Below are positions 39,201 through 50,800 of a stretch of 64,000 nt of DNA, one piece after another (the stretch's first letter is position 1; every line of letters begins with the position of its first letter). Source of the DNA: Aphis gossypii (Eukaryota > Arthropoda > Insecta > Hemiptera > Aphididae). Position numbers and translations under genes: made by a program. The stretch is from positions 36,890,287 to 36,954,286 of the forward strand of contig NC_065532.1 of the NCBI RefSeq assembly GCF_020184175.1, written 5' to 3'. The notes beneath the pieces were generated by a model that saw only the letters and a program-made list of their open reading frames with translations, was not told the DNA's origin and made no database searches.

Positions 39201-40895
39201 CTACCTTTGGAATATATTTTAGAAAAGAGTTAAGAGTGAACGGACATGCAAAATATGGCTTGTCTTATTATTGTTATATTATAGATTATAATACATAGTA
39301 AATTATAATAATAAGTAGATGATATAGGTACTGGGTGAATTTCTTTTAATTGAACAACACTCATTTTTTCAAAATCTATTTACATTTTTGAAAAAAAATT
39401 TATACTTAATTTCCAGTTGAAATAAAACATAATTTTTAAGTTATTAACTTTTTAGAATGACAACATACGCCCATTTTTAATGTATTATCTGAAGCAGCTA
39501 GTACATTTTTAGGAGTATTTTGATACATAAAAATCAAAATCCAGAGGAGTTTGCGGAATATTCGAAATTTTTAATACCTCACCTCTCCCATTTAATGTAT
39601 CAAAATACATCGAAAAAATTCTGCTTTAGAATATTAAATTAAAAAATATATATATTATTTATTTTAAAAATATTGTTTTATTTTAACGGGTAATAATAAG
39701 TTTTTTTTTCAAAAACCTTAATAGGTTTTAAAAGTGTTTTTCGATTAAAGAATCGTCCTGTATAGTTTTATTTAAAAATTAACATGTTAAAAACATTTCA
39801 ATCTATCTTTAGAATGAAACTGTGTAAAGTTCACCTTTAGATTTGATGACGTACGACTAAATATTCTTTAACAACCACCACTATTTGCAGACAGACAATC
39901 AATATAATTTATATTAGTATATTATATATCTACACAAATTATAAATATTATGTAAATAGGTAATGCATTTTCATGGGATAATTCTTAAGGAACAATAAAA
40001 ATAATTAATTATAAATATATTTAGACATGCAAACGCACACACACATAAAAATAATGCTTTTTCTTCTAAAATTGTATTCTAAAACATTTATTAATAAATT
40101 ATTCGAATATTTGATCCATTTCAAAGCGGAACTCAGCACTTAACATAATACAATACTGTACTGCCGATCATATAAAAATATTTAATACTATTGACATAAA
40201 AAATAATAATAAAGTTGAAGTTAAACACTTTAAATTTGCGTCAGTCTCAAAAATGTCTTTTATTTTGGAAACAATGGAAATTGTTATACATTTCAAACGG
40301 TTTTAACTATATTTTTACACAACTATAAAAATAGTTAAGATTTTCAAAAATTTAGATAATTTAAATTACGATAATTTTTACTCTTTTATAATAACATGTA
40401 ATTAAATTTTTTGTTTCAAGATAAAAATCTAAATTAAACTATGACGAATAAGAAAAACAATAAAATAAATAATCTCACTCAAATAAACCTAAAATAATAA
40501 AATAAATTTAAATTAAACAATATAAATAAAGTTATTTAGTAATCATAATTATGTTTTAAAGGTCAAAATTAATTTTGAACAAATATTCATAGTTACTATT
40601 CATTGCAATATTGAAATTTGTTAGAATCAAACTATTTTGAGTCTTCTTATCTCAATCAGGTAAATATTACCAGTCTATGATAACATTTAAATTACAAAAT
40701 TTTTTTATTGAATACAAAAAAAAAAAAAATAAGTTTAACAAGATGAAAATATATGATTGCTACCCAATATTAGGTTATTAAACAATAACTGATATTTTAT
40801 AGAAATAACAAATATAAAAAAGGAGAAAAATATTATGAAAAAAAATATTAATTTATATAGATAATAGTACGTATTACCTACCTAATTTTTACTTT
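33257..40895. other. Intergenic region without a firm gene
   Basis: AT-rich DNA between the convergent 3' ends of the DUF4485 gene (plus) and APC (minus). It contains one hAT-like MITE (36940-37742) and a short exon-like open stretch at 38069-38139 (see findings). An AATAAA on the minus strand at about 40704-40709 is a candidate APC poly(A) signal. Nothing else can be supported. Confidence 0.6.
36940..37742. mobile_element. hAT-like MITE, copy 2, with 8-bp target duplication
   Basis: The left end aagggatcggattttaaagc and the reverse complement of the right end (tagggctcggattgatctta) form terminal inverted repeats. The flanks are cttattag (36932-36939) and cttattac (37743-37750), an 8-bp duplication with one mismatch, as hAT transposition produces. 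The internal sequence resembles copy 1 at 11688-12381. There is no transposase frame. Confidence 0.85.
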
Positions 40896-41826
40896 TTAAA
40901 CCCGATTGTTAGGACTTGAACTGATCCACACACGATTATCTTTGGCATTGCCGTCTTTCTTTTTATTATCTTCAATTTTCTTCCATAGAGTTGCTATCTT
41001 ACTAGTGACTTCTTTTTTTTGACCCGATGTTGTCCTAACTGAGCACCCCGAACTTGTTGCTGATATGTTCGAATTTAAACTAGTATTGCTATTTGTCTTA
41101 GCTACTCCAGTCAAGGTTGGAAGACTGCTATTGCTACCAGACCATTGATCAGCACTACTTTTTAAACTGCTATTACTAACTGAATTACGAACACCACTAG
41201 ATCGCATATTTGTAGTAGACTGTTTATTAGCTGGTGGCTTAACCAGATTTGGTACACTAGTATGTTTTTTTCCAGTGGATCCCGGAGTTGGTATACGAGA
41301 TTCTTCTTTAACAAATGTACCTTGTCTTTTAAGAGGAGTCTGCTTTTTAGTAGGAGTTGACTGTGAACTTTTAGAGGTGGTAGGAGATGGTTGAGGACTG
41401 CTCCGTGCTACAATTGGTATCCCACTACCACGTGATTTTTTCTTACCTCTAATAGCCTTCACTTCTGAAGGTTTAACAATTCTAGCTGAAGCAACTCCAG
41501 TATTTGACTCATTACCATCACTGGAATAACCATCAGTACCCTCTGATGTAGTACTTTCATCAACATGGTTTTTAAAGCTTGGCGTGAAGTCATTATCTTT
41601 TGATTGGATTTGAACAATATTGGTTAGATCTAGATCAGCTAATGTACGCGTACGGAATCTATCTTTTTCAGATGATCTTTTAATTTGGAATTTTTCTTTT
41701 GGTGACCTTTTTTTTATGGCATCTTCAGATGAATGAGAGTCTGATTCATTCAAAGGTGATGATCTGGTTTCAGGCTCCATAGAATTTTCTCTGCTGTCAT
41801 CAGAAGTTATTGTATAAGTATTATAC
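40896..41826 (-). CDS. Apc: APC last exon: basic Ser-rich C-terminus
   Basis: Acceptor TTTCCAG at 41827; 931 nt (1 + 309 codons + stop). It opens RYNTYTITSDDSREN and continues as a Ser/Lys/Pro-rich basic region with the APC-typical segment TPLKRQGTFVKEESRIPTPG. It ends with an amphipathic stretch (SKIATLWKKIEDNKKK) and KDNRVWISSSPNNRV. This corresponds to the basic, microtubule-binding part of APC. Confidence 0.93.
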
Positions 41827-44800
41827 CTGGAAATAAATATTACAATTTATTTTTATTAATTACATGCTATTATAAATAATATAAATATATAAAAATATTT
41901 TAATTGGCTTACCTATCCTTCTTCATGTTTCGCTTTTGTTTAGGTGTTAGACGACGTCTAATTTGAGCTGGACTAGAATGATTAGGATCTGAAGACATTT
42001 CAGATGAAGGCAAATCATCTACCAAAGTTAAATCATCCACGGCTGTATAATATTGAGCACCAATTGACTGGTCAACTATTTCAGAACGTATACTTGATAT
42101 ACTGGTAATACTATTTTCCATCTCAAAATCAGTAATCTCATCCATGTATGAAGGAGGGTTAATATTCTCTAGGTTCATACAACTTCCTAATGAATCATTT
42201 CTATCATTGGAAGTTTTTCTTTTTTTATCAAAAGCACAATTAGATTGAACACTTGTTGTCATAGATAACAAACTGTCCATGTCTGAAGGAGGTTTTATAG
42301 CATCTAGATGTGTGTCTTCAATATCTAAAGAAGAAATGATACCTAAAATAAACAAAAATTCATGATTAACAATTAACAAAAATCATTAAATTTATAAATA
42401 TTAATTATACCCATTTCTCCTTTATCCAGTTTTATAAATTTTGGTTTAGAATTCTCTTCAGCACTTAAGTATGAGCTTGTGAGAGTAGTAAATGTTAATG
42501 TTTCATCGTCTTTCCATGTGGATTCGTCACTTTCATCCCGTTTACATGCAATTCCATCAATAATATCTTTAGGTGTAATTGTACTTGTAGACTCACTAAT
42601 TTCACTTTCTGATTTTGGCCCAAAAGATTTTTTGTATTTATTTAACACTGGTATTTCCCTTTTTTTATGAGTTGATCCTCTTTCAATATTTCTTATACCT
42701 TGGTTAATACATTTATTTAATAAATCTTCTTCATTTTGTTCAAGTGTACCATTTGTATCTTTTGATCTGCTGTTTTGCAAATTAGTCATGCCTGCTTCAA
42801 TACACTCATTTAACAAAGCTACTTGTTCACTATCAGACAAATCGTCACTGTTATTTTTAAATGGTTTTTTTCTATTCCTAATTCCAGCAGCAATACATGA
42901 TTCTAATAACTCCAGTTGTTGTTCATCAGTGAGATCACTGTCTTGTTTCTTGGTTTTTTTGTTAACTGACATTTGTAATTTTGGTATGGCTGAAATATTA
43001 ATACCAGTAGCTATACACTGATTTAACATTTCTTGTTCATTATCAGGTAATTCTTCATCAGTTATTTTTAAAGTTGTTATTTTTTCAATACCAGCATTTA
43101 TACATTGATCTAATAACGCATTGTTATCATCATCATCATCATCATCATCATCTTCAGACATGGGTTCACTGTTCAATGTATGGGCATCATGTAGTGAATG
43201 AGACCGTGGTATTCTATTATCACATTTACTAGAGTCATCCAATGAAAATTCACTATCAATGGAATCAGTTGACATTCGTTTATTAATAACAGTAACAGGA
43301 TCTGTAAATAACATATTTCAAAACTTATAAATTAAGACAAAATTAAGAAATAAAATAAAATTACCTTCTAATTCAGAAGAGTTAATCGAATTTGATACAT
43401 GTGATTCTGTCGAAGGGGAATCCAATATTGATGTTCTAAAAAAAAAAAAAAATTATTAATTTACACATGTTAAATTTAAGGATAAAGAAAAATCAAACCT
43501 GGATAATGAAATGTTTACAGAAGTGGGTATAGCAGAAGCTTGATTAAACTGAAGATTTAAATTTCCTAATGGTTTACTTGTTGTTTGATACAAACGTTTC
43601 TTGCCAACCTGAAATATTATTAGAACATAAAATTTATTGAATAACATAAGGGTTTTCAAATAATAAAACATTCAATTTTAAATTTTAGTAAAGATTTACT
43701 ATGTCTTATTCATATTATTAATAACACAAACATATTTTTAAATTTTAATACTTAAATTATTAAACATTTTACAATAATACTTAGTTTATATTGATTCCAA
43801 CTTATTGAAAAATAAAGGTAAGGATTTGGGTTAAACTAGTAATAAACAGTTCTAATTTTTTTTGTTTATTAACTGTAAGATCTGATTATAAATAAATAAA
43901 ATAAAAATATAGATGGCTATTCAAACGTCAAAATTATTTGAGAAATAATCAGCTCAAAACAAAAATATTATCAGTTCAAAATTCTAGTATTAATTATGTA
44001 TGTATAAAAAATGATCACAGGAGTAAAAATAAAATTGGTAATCATTGAAAAACTTAATATTTTTAATTTAAAAACAAAAGTTTTGGACATTTAAAAACAT
44101 TTATTTTTAGGTTTATGTACCAGTACCCAATATTTTTAAGTATTTTCAGTTCAGTTCCAGTCTCTGATTTAAACCGACCAAATATTTACAAAAATATCCA
44201 AGTCATTTATAAATATTCATTAGATCAATAATTCCATTATTACATACTATTAACCATATGAAAAAATATCCTTTAATTGTTTGGATAAAAATAATGTGAA
44301 TAAAACATTAATTACCATTTTCATTGACTGTCGAAGAATCACATTAGTTTCTGAACCATCTTCTGAAGGAGTTATCATTGATAGATCTGAATGTGAAGTA
44401 GCTGAACTTATGTTTGCCGGAGTTCCTTCTGTACAGAATCCAATAATTTCATCTCCCTAATAAAAAAAGATTTTAAAACTAAATCTTCATATTTTTTTAA
44501 AACACATTATACCTCATTTTCATTTATTTTATATTGTGAAAAACTAGACTCTGGGCATCTGTCAACTGTCTGGCCATTGCTTTGCACCATTACTGGAAGT
44601 CTAGATCTAAAAAAAAAAATATATTAATATTTCAAACAATTAAATAATGATTATGAAAGTTATTTGTGCCAACCTAGCATGAGGTATAAATCCTGGATTT
44701 TTGTTTTCCAAGTACGGAAATGCAGAAGAGGATGACTACAACAAATAATAAAAATAATAATTAATTAATATTTATTTTTATGTTCACAAGACGTAATACT

Positions 44801-47800
44801 AATGTTGAGTAAACAAGGTTCATTACAAATGAATCGGCAAACTCAAGTGAAAGTTATTTGTTATGTGCTGTTCAATAATACTATCAGAAATCAATTATTC
44901 ACGGACTCATGGTTATTATAGCTCTCAAACCAAATTCAAAATCACCTAACAGTATTTTTTTTTCACTTTTATTAGACACATCACTTTTTACTTACTTCAA
45001 GGAAACCATCTGAATTTAACTGGAACGTTTTAGATGTCTTATCAATGATGGACGGAGATTCATAATGCTTACTATGCAATTCATTCCTAAACAAATTATA
45101 ATTAATTTCATTAATTTGAATCATTAATAATATTTATTTTAATAAAAAAGAAAACAACATAATTAATTAATATATTTGTTGGTAGTCAACACAAAATTTA
45201 ATATTATAATGTTAAAATATTTCTTTTTAAAATAAAAATTCTGATTATCAAAATAATATTGTATACGCACATAGATTTTTTTTCTTCATTTAATGAAGGT
45301 AACATATTTTGGCCTTGAATATATCGTAATTTGATCTAATAACAATAAATAAAATTCAAAATTATCAAAGCTATTTTGATTCATTTAACACTTACTTCTG
45401 GAAGATCGTCATCAATGGTTAGGCTACTTAAGCTCGTACATTCTGAACCTTTGCCAGGCATTTTTTCTTCTTTAAAAATAGTTACACTATCTCCAAAAAC
45501 ACTTTCATCTAAAACAATAGACATAAGTTTATATTATCATCATTTCTTTTTAATCGTATTTAGCGTTAATTTAATAATTTAAACACCATCTTTCCACAAA
45601 TCTGAATTTAATTAAAATATGTATTAGCTTTTAATATTGAAAAGAAAATATAAATGGATAAAAATATGAATTCAAAAACTTGACTAAATAATTAGAACAA
45701 ATTCAAAATGGAAATAATACCTACTTAAACATAAAATAATTTGAATTTATTACAGTTTTTGTTCTTGATTTTTAATTTATTAACACATACATTTTGCGAT
45801 TAAAAAAATCTTTTTACTTAACATACAAATAAAAATAAAGAAACTTTAAATGAGAAAATGTACACAATTTTTCCATAAGATATAATCTCCATTTTGAATC
45901 TAAACTTCAGCAATAAGTATATAAGAAAAATAAGAAAAAAAATATTAAAATTGATATTTAATTACTTTTGAAACATGGAGGACTAGGTGGAACCGTTGGA
46001 GTTGGTGAATCAGGAATTTCACTTGGTGTAACTAAACCACTGGTGATACGACTAAAAAAAAAAAAATAGATAATAAATTTTCACTACAAAAAAAATAATA
46101 ATAATAATTAACTCCATTTATACCTGCACTCACTAACAGCAGAACTACCAATATAACCTTCTTGTGGTTCACAACTTCCAAGAGAAGCAATAGAACTACT
46201 TCTTGAAAACATTAAAGGTGTTTCAAAAGTCACCATTTTACCTAAAACACAAAATGCAATAAAAAAATTTTTTTTTAAATATTATTATTAATTCTTACCA
46301 TCTTTTAATTCATTCTTAGGCTGTGCGTCATCTGGTGTTTCACTGCCAGAATTAGGTACATTCATATTTTGTTCAGGAAGTTCAGTTCCAGATTCATTAC
46401 GGTTCTAAACAACATTATTACATATGTATTTAAATTCAGTTAATCTGCATGTTTAATATCATAAACACGCTAGTAATCATATTGTATAACAAGACATTTT
46501 TTAAACATATTCTTTATAAATGTTCCTTATAATAATTATAATTACATATATTTTTTGTATTACAGTATGTACACCATAAAGCATAATAATTGTTAATTGG
46601 CAATAAATTTGAATAATAATAAATAGATATATTTTCTACAACCCTTTTTATTTTATTATTTTAATCTTTTTTAAGCAAATCAAAGTTGACTAATCTTCAT
46701 TTATACTATACAGTGTTATAAGAGCATTAAATAAAAAAAAATGTAATGTTTATCTATATATTTTTAGTTATTAGGTGATGATAATATTAAAAATATATAA
46801 CCTTCTACTTGAATTACCTTGTCATCTATGCCACATTTCCTTAAATCTGTATATGATGCTGCATTAGAAAAATTGTAAGGGGTGCCTTCTGTACAATAAG
46901 TCTGTGTTGTGTCACCAGTTAATACTTTTTCTCCATTATCATCATCTTCACATAACAAACTATAATTAGTTGCTTCGTCCAGTGATGTCTCAGCATACCC
47001 ATTAGAGGATTTTTTGACTTTTTCTTCAAAACTGATATTACTTTCTAATCGCTGAATAGAATCTTCAGAACAATCTATGGCAGAAAGTTCTAATTTTTCA
47101 CTCTCAACTTCAGTTTTCATATTATTTTTGTTCATTTTAATAATATCATAAGATTGTTGTGAAATTGTTGTCACATTTGGTACCCTAAAATAAAATTATG
47201 TTAAAATAAATTCAACTACTAAAACATTATTATCAAAAATTAAAACAACATACTCAGTAGTTTTGAAATCATCACTAACTGTTACAGTTTGTATTTCTTT
47301 GCCAAAATCTTCTAAATATGTATTAGAATTAGCCAAAGTACTCTTCATTGAATTATCCTCAAGATTTGTGTTCAAATCTAAATAAAATTTTTAAAATACT
47401 AAATCTGTTTTTCTTATATGTAGTATAAATTATAATATATTTATCATTTTATCAAACCTTGTTTGGAATTATATGCAGGCATAGCATTCATGAGGTTATT
47501 AAGTGCAGCTGATGATCCAGTTGCAATCATCTTATGTTTAGAATGAATTAATGACCGTAACATAGGTATAATACCCAAATTTATCATTGTTGTTTGATCA
47601 CGAATATTACGAGCTGATAAATTCCAAATGGTTCCACATGCATTACTCACAATTGTTAAGCTTGGAGATTGTAGCTGTTGCATTAACATTTCAAGTACAT
47701 TATGATGTCTTAAAATATCACTGTTAAAAATGTACACAATTTAATATATTATTATTTAATGTAATTTTTTAATCTAAAATTTATTATAATATATACATTA

Positions 47801-50800
47801 AAAAGTATAATAAGTATAATAAAGATAGATAGTAGTTTTCTAACAAGAGGGTTGGTGTGATTTTGAAGGTGATTTCTGAATTTAGAGTAATTCTGCTTGA
47901 CTGTTCTAGTGACTTAGGAATGTGGAGATCTGTGTGAAAGGCGTGGTTTAAGATAAAGGAGGAACATTAGTTATGAGTCTAAGGATTTTCTATTGGAACG
48001 CTTCTATAATATAATGAATGAAATAAGTTAATAATTACCGATATTCTTCATGAGAAGCTATAACACATGAAATATTCCTCAATATTCCTCCAGCATTTTC
48101 TATTATTGTTACTGATTTTAAAGGACCTGTTCCACTTAATGTTTTAATCAAAAATTCAATAGCTCCTTCAACTTTGCATATTTCTTCCTACATAAAAAAA
48201 ATGATATTTATAATTTAACTATCTTACAATTTTATAAATGTAATTTTATAATATACTTTGTTTTCAGGAGAGTGAGCAGAGAAATTCCAAAGAGCAGACA
48301 AGAATGATTTCATTGTTGTTTCTTTATTTGCTTTCATTGAAGCTTCCATAAGTGCTTTAACTGCTCCTACATCACGCAAAATTTCTTTACTTTGTGGATC
48401 AGCTCTCCAAGATAAATTTCGTAATACACTTGCTGTGACCTGTACAAAATACATAGATACATGATTCAGCAAAATATGTACAATTAATTTTAATTTAATT
48501 TTCAATGAGGAAATACCTGTCTGAGATCTTCACACTGTATTTGTAATTGTATAATTAAAACTTTGAGAAATTGTTTAAAAGAGCATAAAAGTGTTTTGGT
48601 AGTAGCATCACCAAAAGTTAAATTAGTTAAAGCCATGCCAGCATATCGTCTTAAGGTTACACATTCTGAATTGGATTCCAAATCTGGTTCACTCCCGTGA
48701 ACTTCATGATCAACTTGAATCAGTCTAGTAACAGTATATATTGCACCTTAAAAAAAAAATATATATATATTACTAATTCAAATATATAACTATATCCATC
48801 GTATATATATATATATATACCTAATAAACACATGGCAAATCGATGTTGACTATCAAAAGATAACTTCATTAATGCTGCAATAGCTGTAATGGGATGTTTG
48901 CTAATATCTAATTGTTTAAGTACAACAACTGGTGTATCACAATATTCTCTCATGCTTTCCAATAATTTATATACACGAGACTCTCGGCGACCTTGTTTTT
49001 CATCTTGATTAAAAGTTACAATATTTTTTAATGCTTGGCTAGCATTATGACGAACTACAATGTCAGCATTCATATCATGAACAATTTGCACAAGTAATGG
49101 AACACAACCTATTGACAATATATGGTTCAAATATTTTAATTTAATTAATAATGATTATAATATAACACACAAAATACAATTAAATTAGAAAACACATTAC
49201 CTGTTTGTCTCATTGCTGCACAACAATCAGGTGATTTGCTCATAGCCAAAAGAACTGAGACTGACTGATATGAAGATTGTATTGAATTGTTGTTTTCCAA
49301 TAATGACAAGAGATTATAAACAATTTCTACTTTAGCTCCTAACTGTTGTTGACTACTAGATCTCATTGATAGTCCTTTCTCACATTCTAAAGATGAAGTT
49401 TGAGATCGTAATAAGGATGAATCTGATGACAAGTTTGTGGGTCCTACGCTGTGCCACATATTAAATTTTTTGTCAGCTAAGATACCGGGAGGTGTAGGTA
49501 AACAGCCCTTCAAATAAATAATTAAAATCGATTAAAATAAAAACTCATTAAACTCAGGTTTCTTTTTTTTTTTTAATGATGCACAATTCTCTCAACTTAC
49601 ATCAGGAGATATTTTAGCTTCATCTTCTTCTTTATCTTCAGCCATGGATCTTTTTTCTTTATCTACATGTTGATTCTACAAATAGATACAATTTATTAAA
49701 CACATAAAAGTATTTATACTTTTATATTAAAATCAAATCTCCTTATGCTAACCTCATTTATGATTTTGAGGTGACTGTTATTATTGTAAGAATGTTTAGC
49801 ATTATGTTTATTGTCATAAAACGACTGTGTTAATGACCAATTATTAGCTCGTCTATTGTCTTCAACATTACATGGTGTCAAACACTGATATTGATTTTTA
49901 GATATAGAGTGTCTAAAATAATGTGAATATATGGAAAATAATTCGAAATAAATAATGTTTTGATTATGCAAAATTTATATCTAAAAAGCAAAGTTTTGTA
50001 AACTTACTTGCTTGATAATATATTATTATTTTGTCCGTCATTAAAATCTATTTTACCAAAACTAAAACTTTCTGAGATTTGATTGTTGTTATTGTTTAGA
50101 ATATGTTCATTATCATTCTTAGTAGTAGCACTCCAGCGAGTTCTAGGAGGATTGGATAGAGACCTTACGTGATCTAAGCTAGGTGATGGAGTTACACGAG
50201 AAGAACGAGATGATGAGGAAGAACGAACAGGAAGTCTAGATTGACGATTAGAATGCATTATTTTAATTTTACAATTTAAATGAGAAAAAGAAATGTAATC
50301 ACTTTATTCAAATGTAATGAAAATTACTTTAAAAAGTGTTATTAATGAGAACATAAAATAGTATTAGTGACAAACTGTCAAGGTATATTGCGTATAAAGG
50401 TTTCTATATTGTGATCAATATTGTAACTAGGGTGAATTGAAGGGGAGTGGCAATCAGCTGTGTATGGTCATGGTACATTTTACCCCCAGAGAGAGACACT
50501 TTTCTTTTTGTTTCCCATAACACTGGTAAAATAATAAATTAAAGTTTCTTTTCTTACAAACAATAATATTATACTTTTTAATAACTAAAGAAAATATATT
50601 GGGTTTGCATTTAATAACAAATTTTAATTTTCAAATAGTTACTAAAATTACAAATTATTTAGTTTTAACATTGATTATACATAGTATACTATGTATAAAC
50701 AATGGTTTTAACTATCCATTTATTTATTTTTTATGTTAAAAAATCAATTACTGTTTCAACTAAGTGAATATAGTTAAATAGTTGAACTCATATAATAACA

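Noticed and set aside
42479..43021. Plus-strand frames opposite the APC SAMP-like exon
   Set aside because: Antisense shadows of the confirmed APC exon.
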